From NCBI GenBank assembly GCA_012799075.1, contig JAAZLZ010000034.1, positions 1-22,334 of the forward strand: 22,334 nucleotides of DNA, written 5' to 3'. This stretch comes from Bacillota bacterium (GTDB lineage Bacteria > Bacillota > Limnochordia > JAAZLZ01). The number at the start of each line of letters is the position of its first letter. Position 1 is the first letter of the stretch. Below the pieces are notes generated by a model. That model did not search any database, was not told the origin of the DNA, and saw only the letters and a list, made by a program, of their open reading frames with translations. Positions 13,290 to 20,879 of the stretch are shown here, in pieces. The translations under genes and the position numbers were made by a program.

Positions 13290-14266
13290 TGAGGGAGATA
13301 ACTTGTCGCGAAGCGGTGCGGGAGGCCTTGCGGGAAGAGTTGCAGCGGGATGAGGACATCTTCCTTATCGGAGAAGACATCGGCTTTTATGGCGGAACCA
13401 ACAAGGTGACCCAGGGGCTCTGGCAGGAGTTTGGCTCGGAACGGATCATGGATACGCCTATTTCCGAAGCGGCCATCATCGGCGCCGCCCTAGGCGCGGC
13501 TGCGGTGGGAATGCGCCCTGTAGCCGAAATCATGTTCATTGATTTCATCGGTGTGTGCATGGACCAGATCGCCAACCAGGTGGCCAAACTCAGGTACATG
13601 ACGGGGGGCAAAGTGACCATTCCGCTGACGATCCGCGCTCCTGGCGGCGCCGGCAGGTCCGCGGCGGCCCAGCATTCCCAAAGCCTTGAGGCTTGGTTGA
13701 TCCACACACCGGGGCTGCTGGTCGCCATGCCTTCAACTCCGTATGATGCCAAAGGTCTTTTAAAGGCGGCCATCCGGGAAGACAATCCCGTCGTTTTCAT
13801 CGAAAACAAGATGCTCTACAACACGAAAGGGCCCGTCCCCGAAGGGGAGTATGTCATCCCCCTAGGCAAAGCGGACATCAAGCGGGAGGGCGGGGATGTC
13901 ACCCTGGTGGCCACCTCGCGGATGGTCTATTTTGCCTTGGAGGCGGCAGCCAAACTAGCGGATGAAGGCATTGAGTGTGAAGTCGTCGATCCTCGCACCC
14001 TGGTTCCCTTGGATAAAGAAACCATCCTGGAATCGGTGGCCAAAACGGGTCGGCTGGTTGTGGTCCACGAGGCCCCCGAGCGGGGAGGCTTCGGGGCTGA
14101 GCTTGCGGCGGTGGTGGGCAACGAAGGCTTTGACTATTTGGATGCTCCCATTGAACGGGTGTGCTCCAAGAACGCACCGATTCCCTTCAGCCCTCGCCTG
14201 GAGCGGTTTATTACCCCCCAGGTCGAGGACATAATGGCCGCGGTGCGGACTACCGTACTAGGCTGA
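13286..14266 (+). CDS. 2-oxo acid dehydrogenase E1, beta subunit
   Basis: The 326-residue product is the beta partner of the E1 heterotetramer. It has the transketolase-like pyrimidine-binding domain, with IGEDIGFYGGTNKVTQGL near residues 27-44 and MDTPISEAAIIGAALGAA with the conserved Glu that activates thiamine diphosphate near residue 60. The transketolase C-terminal domain follows from about residue 200, with VVDPRTLVPLDKETI and VVHEAPERGGFGAELAA. GTG at 13286 is preferred over ATG at 13289 because AAGGAGG is 8 nt before it; both are in frame. No E2 or E3 gene follows within the window: the next gene is an unrelated URO-D-like protein 18 bp downstream. Confidence 0.92.
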   Translation: MMREITCREAVREALREELQRDEDIFLIGEDIGFYGGTNKVTQGLWQEFGSERIMDTPISEAAIIGAALGAAAVGMRPVAEIMFIDFIGVCMDQIANQVAKLRYMTGGKVTIPLTIRAPGGAGRSAAAQHSQSLEAWLIHTPGLLVAMPSTPYDAKGLLKAAIREDNPVVFIENKMLYNTKGPVPEGEYVIPLGKADIKREGGDVTLVATSRMVYFALEAAAKLADEGIECEVVDPRTLVPLDKETILESVAKTGRLVVVHEAPERGGFGAELAAVVGNEGFDYLDAPIERVCSKNAPIPFSPRLERFITPQVEDIMAAVRTTVLG

Positions 14267-14284
14267 CAGAAAGGAGAACTGTCC

Positions 14285-15277
14285 ATGAAGCCAAGAGAAA
14301 GGGTTTTAGCTGCGATAAATGGGCAGCTGCCCGACCGAGTCCCTTGGTGTGAGATGGTCATTGACCCTAAGGTCACGGAAGCCCTCTTGGGTCGTCCTTC
14401 GGAGTTTACCGGCCGATTCAACATCGATCCCAACGTCCTGGAAATACTGCCTTTGGATAATGTAGCTATTAACTTAAAACCCCCCGATGTGACCGAAAAA
14501 CACTTCTCGGCCGGTGTGGAGTATGTAGGTGCGGGGCTGGTCAAGGGCTGGGATGATCTGGATTTCTTGCGGTCCCAATTGCCGGATCCGACGGACCCAG
14601 ACTTTTATCGTCCCTTTGAGGAGTACCTGGATGCCTACCGGGGCGACTACGCGGCGGTTGCCTGCCTGCGGGCAGGGGTGGCCAACACTTATTTGAGCAT
14701 GGGCATGGAAGACTTCAGTCTGGCCCTATATGATGATCTACCCCTGGTTGAGACCATTATGGACATATTCAACGACTGGACTCTAGCCGTGGTGGAGAAG
14801 GTAAACGAGATGGACTTTGACCTGGCGGTCATCAGCGATGACCTTTGCGATCAGCGAGGGCCCATCTTCTCTCCCCAGATAATCAACGAATTGTTTGCAC
14901 CCCGCTACAAGAAGATCAACGCCAAGCTGAACATTCCCTGGCTGCTCCACACCGACGGCAACTTCATGCCGATTATCGATGATTTGATGGCCTTTGGCAT
15001 GAAGGGCATCGGCAACATTGAGCCCGCCGCCGTGGATATCGTTGAACTGAAAGCCAAGTACGGGGATCGTCTGACCCTCTTTGGGAATATCGATCTCCAC
15101 TACACCTTGACCCGGGGCACTCCGGCGGAGGTGGAGGAGTCGGTGCGGCAGCGAATCGAGCAGGTGGGACCGGGGGGCCGCTACATTCTAGCCAGCGAAA
15201 ACTCCATCCCTCCCTACGTGTTGCCAGACAACCTGATCGCCATGGGGCGAGCCTTGGAAAAGTACGGATACTACTGA
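14285..15277 (+). CDS. Uroporphyrinogen decarboxylase-like (URO-D/MtaA family) protein
   Basis: The 330-residue product has the URO-D TIM-barrel fold (PF01208). It opens MKPRERVLAAINGQLPDRVP, as many corrinoid methyltransferase-related members do. It is not HemE: the substrate-binding RQAGRY-type N terminus is absent. Zinc-dependent members such as MtaA use an HxC pair and a later Cys; here the pair is HTD at 222-224 and the later position reads SENS at 304-307, so the zinc cysteines are missing. Uncharacterised family members often share these changes. The function could be methyl transfer or something else. AAAGGAG is upstream, and it sits 18 bp after E1 beta in what looks like one transcript. 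Confidence 0.82.
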   Translation: MKPRERVLAAINGQLPDRVPWCEMVIDPKVTEALLGRPSEFTGRFNIDPNVLEILPLDNVAINLKPPDVTEKHFSAGVEYVGAGLVKGWDDLDFLRSQLPDPTDPDFYRPFEEYLDAYRGDYAAVACLRAGVANTYLSMGMEDFSLALYDDLPLVETIMDIFNDWTLAVVEKVNEMDFDLAVISDDLCDQRGPIFSPQIINELFAPRYKKINAKLNIPWLLHTDGNFMPIIDDLMAFGMKGIGNIEPAAVDIVELKAKYGDRLTLFGNIDLHYTLTRGTPAEVEESVRQRIEQVGPGGRYILASENSIPPYVLPDNLIAMGRALEKYGYY

Positions 15278-15723
15278 TTTTTTGGCTGGGAAGGGGTATA
15301 CTGGCAGGAGGGAGTGCCGGTTTCAACAAAGGACCCACCAAGGTCGGTCATTGAAAGCCATCATGGGGCTTGGGGAAACCGGAGGGAAACCTCCGGTTTC
15401 TTGCATGGAGGGGCAGGAGTAAGGGAGCTTGTGTGGAATATGTGGTACTTGGTACGATCTTTGCTTTGTACCAGTTGCAGCCTCGATAAGGCTGATGGAG
15501 TGGGTCGTCCTATCGAGGGAGGCGGCCCTCCAAAGGGTTTCCCTTATATTAGCACGGCCTTTGGCGGCCTGTCCGGCCGGAAAATTCCCTGCAATCAGCT
15601 GCAAGGAGAGGGGGCTTCGTGGTCAACAAAGGCGGGGGCCAAGGGCTTTTTGGGTCGCCCTTTGGGCGACTATTTGACATGTCTTGCTGTGTGGTCAATT
15701 TATCTGGACTGGGAGGTTGAAGC
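15278..15723 (+). other. Hairpin-rich intergenic leader before the pyrophosphatase gene
   Basis: No supported gene lies in these 446 bp. Open frames of about 93 to 148 codons exist but have no ribosome site or protein character. The stretch contains at least five inverted repeats: 15375-15400; TGGTAC/GTACCA in 15441-15473; CCTCGATA/TATCGAGG with further pairs in 15481-15520; GAGGG/CCCTC near 15516-15532; and GTCGCCC/GGGCGAC at 15654-15670. TTGACA at 15674-15679 is a possible -35 with no good -10. Taken together it may be a terminator followed by a structured 5' leader. I could not match it to a known riboswitch class. Confidence 0.4.
15375..15400 (+). terminator. Strong hairpin with GAAA tetraloop, probable terminator after the URO-D gene
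   Basis: GAAACCGGAGG and CCTCCGGTTTC form an 11-bp perfect stem closed by GAAA. The sequence after it, TTGCATGG, is only weakly U-rich, so termination efficiency is uncertain. It lies about 100 bp after the URO-D-like stop. Confidence 0.5.
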
Positions 15724-17688
15724 ATGCAAGTTGGACAGTGGAGTCTATCGGTGGGTGTAGTGGGCTTGTTCTTTGCCCTGTTCATGTACCGGCGGGTACT
15801 TGATGAACCCACGGGAACCCCCGAGATGCAAGACATCGCCGGGGCGATTCACGAAGGGGCCATGGCTTTCCTCAACAGGGAATACCGGGCTTTGGTCATT
15901 TTTGCGGCAGCTTTAGCCGTTGTCATGGCCATCGCCATTAACTTGCCAACGGCCCTGGCTTTTGTCATGGGTGCATCTTTTTCCATGCTGGCGGGTTATG
16001 TGGGGATGAACGCAGCTACCCATGGCAATGTCCGCACCACCCAGGCTGCCACCAAAGGGCAGTCGGCTGCTTTGAATGTGGCTTTCAGCGGTGGAGCGGT
16101 GATGGGCATGGCCGTGGCTAGTCTGGGGGTTGTGGGCCTAAGTATTTTATATATTCTCATCCCTTCCCCTGAGGTCAAAAGCGAGGTAATTAACGGCTTT
16201 GCCATGGGCGCAAGCCTGATAGCCCTCTTTGCCCGGGTCGGCGGCGGGATCTACACCAAGTCCGCAGACGTGGGAGCTGACCTGGTGGGGAAGGTGGAGG
16301 CGGGAATTCCAGAGGATGACCCCCGCAACCCGGCAGTTATTGCCGACAATGTGGGGGACTGTGTTGGGGATACGGCAGGGATGGGCGCTGACCTGTTCGA
16401 GTCTTATGTGGGTTCGGTGACCGCAGCCCTTGCTATCGGCGCAACAATGGCCAATCCCACTGCCTGGATGGCTCTTCCCTTAGCCTTGGTGGCTGTGGGC
16501 ACGGTAGCCTCCCTGATCGGCGCCATGTTCGTGAAGAGCTTCCAAAACGTCGAGCCCCAGCAGGCTTTGCGTAATGCAACCTATGTGAGCAACCTGATCT
16601 TGATGGTGGGCTCTTTCTTCTTAGTGCGCGGACTGATTGGTGATTTATCCTTGTTCTGGGTCATTGTGGCCGGCTCCTTGGCGGGAGTATTGATCGGGGC
16701 CGTTACCGAGCATTACACTTCTGGTTCTCCCATCGTTGATTTGGCCAAATCCAGCCAGACGGGGGCGGCCACCACCATCATCAATGGTCTGGCCATTGGC
16801 ATGATCAGCACTGCCGCCCCAATGGTGATTATCAGCATTGCAGTCTTGCTCGCCTATCACCTAGGCGGCATCTATGGCATTGCGCTTGCTGCCGTGGGCA
16901 TGCTGTCGACCATCGGCATGACGATGTCCGTCGACGCTTACGGCCCCATAGCCGACAACGCCGGGGGAATTGCCGAGATGGCCGGCTTGGGCGAAGACGT
17001 CCGGGCCGTGACCGACAAACTCGACGCCTTAGGCAATACCACCGCGGCCATCGGCAAAGGCTTTGCCGTGGGCTCCGCAGCCCTGACCGCCTTGGCCCTG
17101 TTCAATGCCTACATTCACACGGTGGGCCTAACCACCATCGATATCTCCAAGGCCGAAGTGGTTGTCGGGCTCCTCTTGGGAGGCACCTTGCCCTTTGTCT
17201 TTGCGGCTATCACCATGCGGGCCGTGGGACGGGCAGCTTTCCAGATGGTCGAAGAAGTAAGACGGCAGTTCCGGGAGATCAAGGGTCTAATGGAAGGGAA
17301 GGCCAAGCCCGACTCGGCTCGGTGCGTGGATATCAGCGCTGCGGCCGCCCTCAAGGAAATGATTGTTCCCGGTCTCCTCGCGGTTGTTGCTCCCATCGTG
17401 ACTGGTTTCTTGTTGGGTCCTGAGGCCCTCGGCGGTCTGCTCGCCGGCTCCCTGGTGACCGGGGTTCTCCTTGCGGTGATGATGACCACCGGCGGGGCAG
17501 CCTGGGATAATGCCAAGAAATACATCGAAGCAGGCAACCTAGGCGGCAAAGGCACACCCACCCATGCGGCAGCCGTTGTCGGGGATACGGTCGGCGACCC
17601 CTTCAAGGACACATCTGGTCCTTCGATGAACATCTTGATCAAACTGATGTCCATCGTCGCGTTGGTATTCGGTCCCTTGTTCATCTAG
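15724..17688 (+). CDS. hppA: Membrane-bound ion-pumping pyrophosphatase
   Basis: The 654-residue integral membrane protein hydrolyses pyrophosphate and pumps H+ or Na+ out of the cytoplasm. The catalytic signatures are intact: DVGADLVGKVEAGIPEDDP from residue 182, continuing RNPAVIADNVGDCVGD; SGSPIVDLAKSSQTGAATT near 333; DAYGPIADNAGGIAEMAG at 404-421; and DTVGDPFKDTSGPSMNILIK near the C terminus. The potassium-dependence site reads GNTTAAIG at 437-444, with Ala at the key position (441) and Gly three residues on, the pattern of potassium-dependent enzymes. Whether it pumps H+, Na+ or both is not clear from sequence alone. GGGAGG is upstream of the ATG. The stop overlaps the convergent kinase gene by 4 bp. 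Confidence 0.96.
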   Translation: MQVGQWSLSVGVVGLFFALFMYRRVLDEPTGTPEMQDIAGAIHEGAMAFLNREYRALVIFAAALAVVMAIAINLPTALAFVMGASFSMLAGYVGMNAATHGNVRTTQAATKGQSAALNVAFSGGAVMGMAVASLGVVGLSILYILIPSPEVKSEVINGFAMGASLIALFARVGGGIYTKSADVGADLVGKVEAGIPEDDPRNPAVIADNVGDCVGDTAGMGADLFESYVGSVTAALAIGATMANPTAWMALPLALVAVGTVASLIGAMFVKSFQNVEPQQALRNATYVSNLILMVGSFFLVRGLIGDLSLFWVIVAGSLAGVLIGAVTEHYTSGSPIVDLAKSSQTGAATTIINGLAIGMISTAAPMVIISIAVLLAYHLGGIYGIALAAVGMLSTIGMTMSVDAYGPIADNAGGIAEMAGLGEDVRAVTDKLDALGNTTAAIGKGFAVGSAALTALALFNAYIHTVGLTTIDISKAEVVVGLLLGGTLPFVFAAITMRAVGRAAFQMVEEVRRQFREIKGLMEGKAKPDSARCVDISAAAALKEMIVPGLLAVVAPIVTGFLLGPEALGGLLAGSLVTGVLLAVMMTTGGAAWDNAKKYIEAGNLGGKGTPTHAAAVVGDTVGDPFKDTSGPSMNILIKLMSIVALVFGPLFI

Positions 17689-19196
17689 GCATTTGAGGCC
17701 GCCTGCGGGCGGCCTTGTTCCTTTTGGTGGGAAGACGAGCCTGCCTGCGGGTTCTTGGGCTTGTCTATCATCGATTCTCCGCTCATCTGGATGAAGGTGT
17801 TTTGCTGGTCTGATAGGGGCAGCTCCATCAAAAAGGTGGTGCCGCAATTCACCTGACTTTTCATCTGCAGCTTGCCTTGATGAACTTCCTCGATGATTTG
17901 CCTGGTAATGGCAAGTCCAAGGCCGGTGCCTGTCTCTTTCGTAGTAAAAAAAGGTTCAAAGGCGCGGCTCGAGACTTGGGAGCTCATCCCGCAGCCATTA
18001 TCCTTGATGGTGATGGCGACCCTTCTTGGATGCACCATCAATTTGATCTGTAAATCCCCCCCTTGGGGCATTGCCTGAAGCGCGTTGTGAATTACATTCA
18101 GCAAAGCTTGTCTAAGCAATTGGGGGTAGATGGGAACCAAAGGCACCTGTTCCGGAAAGGAACAGCTGATGTTGATGCCTGCCATCTCGATTTTGGCCCC
18201 GAGCAGATCCACCAGGTCTTTAAGCAGCCGGATCAGATCCTCGTTCACTTTGACCAAATCGGGTTTTTGCCGGGCCAAGGTGAAGGTGATCAAGGAGCTC
18301 AGCTGATCGATTTCGGAGATGATCCGAGTATAAAGATCCTTATTTTTCGGGGTGGTTTCCATCAGGCTTTGTCCGAATTGGGCCATCGCCCGCAGGGCGG
18401 TTAAGACGTTCTTCGTCTCATGGCCCAGCTCCCGAAGCTCCCGAAAGTCGGTTCCCTGATAAAGTTTGAGCAAGGGCTGTAGTTCGGTGCTAGGGGGATC
18501 AAACACTAATACTTTGTAGAAAAACAACTGGGCAAGGAAGGCTATCCAGCAGCCAAGGATATTTGATGGGCCCAAGTAAATGAAAGTCAGCTGGGATATG
18601 GCCAGCAGAACCGCCCCGATAAAGAAATTATCAGGATCATGTCGGAGGAACTCAAGGCCCAGGTGGATGAGGGCTGGGATGAGAAGGAGAAGATGGTAAT
18701 GGTCTAGGGATGGGTGTCTGCAGCCAAAGAGCAGCCCGGCGGTCAGCAAAAAGCTAATGCCAATGGCCTTGAAGCGGTCTTTCGGTTGGTAGGGCTTCGT
18801 CATGGGTCGCAGGGAAGCGGCCAAAAGAAAACCAGCCTGGACCCAATAGATGGCCAGGCTGTATCCCAAGGGCCGGAAGGAGCCGTAGCTACTGGCAAAG
18901 CGGGCTACCCGAAGGATTCCCACCACCAAGAAACCGAAGCCCAAGATCAGATTGCGCTTGCTCCTATTTTGATAGTCTTCATACCAGGTGACAGAGAAAA
19001 TGGAAAAGGATATGGCTATGCTGAGCAGTTCATTGCCCAAGCTGAAAAGGGGAATTCGCTCGATGGGGAGGGACAAGCTCCAATGATTAAGGCGAAGATA
19101 TAGAGGGAGGCTGCAGCTTAGTATCGACAAAAGGATTAGTCTCGCAAAGCCCGCAAAGGGCCTGCCAACTTCCCTGATTTCGCCGCCTCCGTTCAT
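17685..19196 (-). CDS. Membrane sensor histidine kinase with MASE3-like sensor region
   Basis: The 503-residue product has an N-terminal membrane region of about seven helices (residues 17-232) resembling MASE3-type sensors (NELLSIAISFSIFSVTWYED). The kinase core follows. The H-box has H259 in ELGHETKNVLTALRAM, the N-box has NVIHNALQAM (367-376), then DNGCGM (399-404), FEPFFTTK (413-420) and GTGLGLAI (423-430). A hydrophilic tail of about 40 residues follows the ATPase domain. ATG at 19194-19196 is chosen because GAGGGGG lies 7 nt upstream. No response regulator is adjacent, so it is an orphan kinase, as is common for phosphorelay or sporulation-type sensors. The signal sensed is unknown. Its last codons overlap the pyrophosphatase stop. 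Confidence 0.9.
   Translation of the reverse strand: MNGGGEIREVGRPFAGFARLILLSILSCSLPLYLRLNHWSLSLPIERIPLFSLGNELLSIAISFSIFSVTWYEDYQNRSKRNLILGFGFLVVGILRVARFASSYGSFRPLGYSLAIYWVQAGFLLAASLRPMTKPYQPKDRFKAIGISFLLTAGLLFGCRHPSLDHYHLLLLIPALIHLGLEFLRHDPDNFFIGAVLLAISQLTFIYLGPSNILGCWIAFLAQLFFYKVLVFDPPSTELQPLLKLYQGTDFRELRELGHETKNVLTALRAMAQFGQSLMETTPKNKDLYTRIISEIDQLSSLITFTLARQKPDLVKVNEDLIRLLKDLVDLLGAKIEMAGINISCSFPEQVPLVPIYPQLLRQALLNVIHNALQAMPQGGDLQIKLMVHPRRVAITIKDNGCGMSSQVSSRAFEPFFTTKETGTGLGLAITRQIIEEVHQGKLQMKSQVNCGTTFLMELPLSDQQNTFIQMSGESMIDKPKNPQAGSSSHQKEQGRPQAASNA
17697..17725 (+). terminator. Terminator of the pyrophosphatase gene
   Basis: GGCCGCC and GGCGGCC form a 7-bp perfect stem with a TGCG loop, followed by TTGTTCCTTTT. 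It starts 8 nt after the stop codon and lies wholly inside the coding region of the convergent kinase gene. Confidence 0.8.
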
Positions 19197-19274
19197 GGTG
19201 TTACCCCCTCGGTGGGGTTTTTGATGGTACGGCACGAATATATAAATAAATTTCCATAGTTTAATTCATAGTGT

Positions 19275-19280
19275 ATTATA
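19275..19280 (-). promoter_or_regulatory. Consensus -10 element (TATAAT) for the kinase gene
   Basis: A perfect TATAAT on the minus strand lies in an AT-rich pocket about 80 bp before the kinase start. No good -35 hexamer is seen at the right distance, so it is a weak call. Confidence 0.3.
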
Positions 19281-19325
19281 TCATAAAATCGGTCCTGTGG
19301 CATTTAATTCGTAGATCGATCCTGG

Positions 19326-19354
19326 TTGACGGGGACGGCCTTAGGGCGTAAAGT
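19326..19354 (+). promoter_or_regulatory. Promoter of the UPF0316/JAMM/CsoR operon
   Basis: TTGACG (19326-19331) and TAAAGT (19349-19354) are 17 bp apart, about 30 bp before the first start codon. It diverges from the kinase gene. Confidence 0.5.
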
Positions 19355-19385
19355 AATTGCAGCGGCATGAGGGAGGCGATCTTTC

Positions 19386-19913
19386 ATGGACATTCTACTT
19401 ATCTTTTGTATGCAGGTAGTCTACGTCACTATCACGACTGTCCGTTGGATTATTCTAATGAAGGGCAGCTACAAGCTTGCGGCATCCATCAGCTTCTTTG
19501 AAATCGTTATCTGGGTATCCGCCCTGTCCCTAGTGGTCACCCGCCTGCAGGACCCTTTGCGGATCTTGGTTTATGCCGCGGGCTATTCGGTGGGCGCCAT
19601 TCTTGGCGGGAAGCTGGAGGAGAAGCTGGCCTACGGCTACTCCGTGCTGCAAGTGATCACTGAACGAACGACAGGTCTTCCCCAGTTGCTCAGGCAAGAG
19701 GGCTTCGGGGTGACCAATTGGTCGGGGAGCGGTCTGGAAGGTGAACGGGAAGTCCTCATGGTCCTTGCTCGCCGTAAGCAGCTAGGAGACCTCACCGACC
19801 TTATCAACCGCCACGATCCCCATGCTTTCATTCTGGTCTCCGAACCCCGGGCCTTCAAAGGGGGCTTTCTGGCCAGGTATGGTCCGCTGCACCATCCCTT
19901 CCGGGCAGAATAG
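19386..19913 (+). CDS. UPF0316 family membrane protein (DUF5698/DUF2179)
   Basis: The 175-residue product matches the UPF0316 group. Three hydrophobic helices occupy roughly residues 3-20, 30-52 and 60-77, including the typical VRWIILMKGSYKLAASISFFE and the segment around VYAAGYSVGAILGGKLEEKL. A soluble DUF2179-type domain of about 80 residues follows from VLQVITERT. Homologous domains are found at the C terminus of YitT-like proteins; no biochemical role is established that I know of. GGGAGG is about 10 nt before the ATG. It is the first gene of a tight operon, with the JAMM protease 8 bp downstream. Confidence 0.8.
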   Translation: MDILLIFCMQVVYVTITTVRWIILMKGSYKLAASISFFEIVIWVSALSLVVTRLQDPLRILVYAAGYSVGAILGGKLEEKLAYGYSVLQVITERTTGLPQLLRQEGFGVTNWSGSGLEGEREVLMVLARRKQLGDLTDLINRHDPHAFILVSEPRAFKGGFLARYGPLHHPFRAE

Positions 19914-19921
19914 GAGGAACC

Positions 19922-20347
19922 ATGGCCAAGCAGTTCATCCTTTCAAGCAAGATAGCCCAGAGGATCATGGAGCACTGCCTTGCTTCTTGTGAGGAAGTCT
20001 GCGGTTTGCTGGCCGCCCCCCCTGGGAAGATGGCCGATCGCATCTATCCAATCGCCAATATTGCCCCGAGGAGAGAGAAAGAATACCTGATGGACCCGGA
20101 AGAGCAACTAGCGGCCTTTCTGGACATGGAACGGGAGGGGCGGGAGCTCGCGGCAATTTATCACTCCCACCCTAAATCCCCCCCTTATCCCTCCCCCCGG
20201 GACATTAAGCTTGCTTTCTACCCTGTCTGCTACCTGATCGTTTCTTTGGATCCGCCGGTCATGCGGGGGTTTTACATCCACGGAGGACTAGTTAGGGAAG
20301 TCGATGTGATCCTAAGGAAGGAGGATGAAGATCATCTATACCTATGA
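19922..20347 (+). CDS. JAMM/MPN+ domain metalloprotease (JAB domain)
   Basis: The 141-residue cytoplasmic protein has a complete JAMM zinc-protease motif. E25 is in EEVCGLL, H81 and H83 are in IYHSHP, S91 is in YPSP and D94 follows in PRDI. Bacterial members of this size remove C-terminal peptides from ubiquitin-like sulfur carriers such as ThiS/MoaD relatives, or act as isopeptidases. None of those partners is in the window, so the target is unknown. AGGAGG sits 4 nt before the ATG. The 3' end overlaps the CsoR-like gene by 23 bp, suggesting translational coupling. Confidence 0.87.
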   Translation: MAKQFILSSKIAQRIMEHCLASCEEVCGLLAAPPGKMADRIYPIANIAPRREKEYLMDPEEQLAAFLDMEREGRELAAIYHSHPKSPPYPSPRDIKLAFYPVCYLIVSLDPPVMRGFYIHGGLVREVDVILRKEDEDHLYL

Positions 20348-20609
20348 AGCAAAGCGGGAGGAACTTATCCGCCGCTTGCGGAAGATCGAGGGCCAGGTCA
20401 AGGGAATCGCCCGGATGATCGAGGAGGGCCAGTACTGCTTAGATATCCTGATCCAGGTTGCGGCCACCAGGGCCGCCTTGCACAAGGTGGGGATGATGGT
20501 CCTCGAAGGCCACGTCCAGGGCTGTGTGACCAGGGCTGTACGCGAGGGAGCGGGGGATGAAGTCATCGAGGAATTAATGAAGGTCATTGAAAAATATACC
20601 AAGGGGTAA
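20325..20609 (+). CDS. CsoR-family (DUF156) metal-sensing transcriptional repressor
   Basis: The 94-residue all-helical protein belongs to the CsoR/RcnR/FrmR family. It has the family opening LIRRLRKIEGQVKGIARMIE and the full Cu(I)-type triad C38 (YCLDIL), H63 and C67 (GHVQGC). That C-H-C pattern fits copper-sensing CsoR rather than the nickel/cobalt RcnR pattern or formaldehyde-sensing FrmR. It normally represses copper efflux genes, but no copA or copZ is nearby. The start at 20325 lies within the JAMM gene, with AAGGA and GGAGG runs just upstream. Its DNA targets are unknown. Confidence 0.9.
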   Translation: MKIIYTYEAKREELIRRLRKIEGQVKGIARMIEEGQYCLDILIQVAATRAALHKVGMMVLEGHVQGCVTRAVREGAGDEVIEELMKVIEKYTKG

Positions 20610-20685
20610 GGCCGGCTCGATTCATCTTCCTGGGGATGCAACTGTATTGAAAATAATTTTGCCTCAGGGAGGAGTTTCATTCCCC

Positions 20686-20838
20686 ATGACGAACAAAGCA
20701 TCAAAGGCGTTATGCTTGGGAAAGCATATACCTTTAGGTCCCAATAGAACGACGCGCGCTGGGACCTGTGGCCTCTTCGCAACAGGCCACTTTCACTATC
20801 CCCTGGTAGCCCCGGGGACTAGTTTCCCGGGGCCCTAA
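20686..20838 (+). CDS. Possible 50-residue small ORF over the hairpin array
   Basis: An ATG at 20686 with GGGAGGAG 11 nt upstream opens a frame MTNKASKALCLGKHIPLGPN ... SFPGP. The ribosome site is good, but the composition is unlike a folded protein and the frame runs exactly through the series of perfect inverted repeats, so the DNA or RNA structure is more likely the functional thing. Kept as a low-confidence candidate. Confidence 0.15.
   Translation: MTNKASKALCLGKHIPLGPNRTTRAGTCGLFATGHFHYPLVAPGTSFPGP
20711..20833 (+). other. Array of four perfect hairpins, candidate structured RNA
   Basis: Four perfect inverted repeats follow one another: TATGCTT/AAGCATA (20711-20728), AGGTCCCA/TGGGACCT (20736-20767), GTGGCCT/AGGCCAC (20768-20790) and GCCCCGGG/CCCGGGGC (20809-20833). 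The second and third abut with no spacer. None is followed by a T run. The array lies between the CsoR-like gene and a terminator, upstream of the broken substrate-binding protein gene. I could not assign it to a known RNA family. Confidence 0.5.
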
Positions 20839-20879
20839 AACATGGTGCCTTTTGCTGATGCCAGTTACAATCCCCTAGT

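Noticed and set aside
12616..13380. Minus-strand open frame of 254 codons across the E1 alpha gene
   Set aside because: It is rich in Pro, Arg and Ser as expected from antisense of GC-rich coding DNA, and E1 alpha is certain on the plus strand.
14285..15277. True uroporphyrinogen decarboxylase (hemE)
   Set aside because: The RQAGRY-type N-terminal signature is missing and the N terminus is that of the MtaA/CmuA-like branch.
15400..15700. T-box or M-box type leader before the pyrophosphatase
   Set aside because: The conserved T-box sequence (GGNACCGCG type) and M-box core are absent.
15314..15760. Plus-strand open frame of 148 codons before the pyrophosphatase gene
   Set aside because: No ribosome site or family resemblance, it runs through several perfect hairpins and overlaps the real pyrophosphatase start.
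17115..17684. Minus-strand open frame of 189 codons within the pyrophosphatase gene
   Set aside because: Antisense shadow of a highly conserved membrane protein; low-complexity Pro/Thr/Ala composition.
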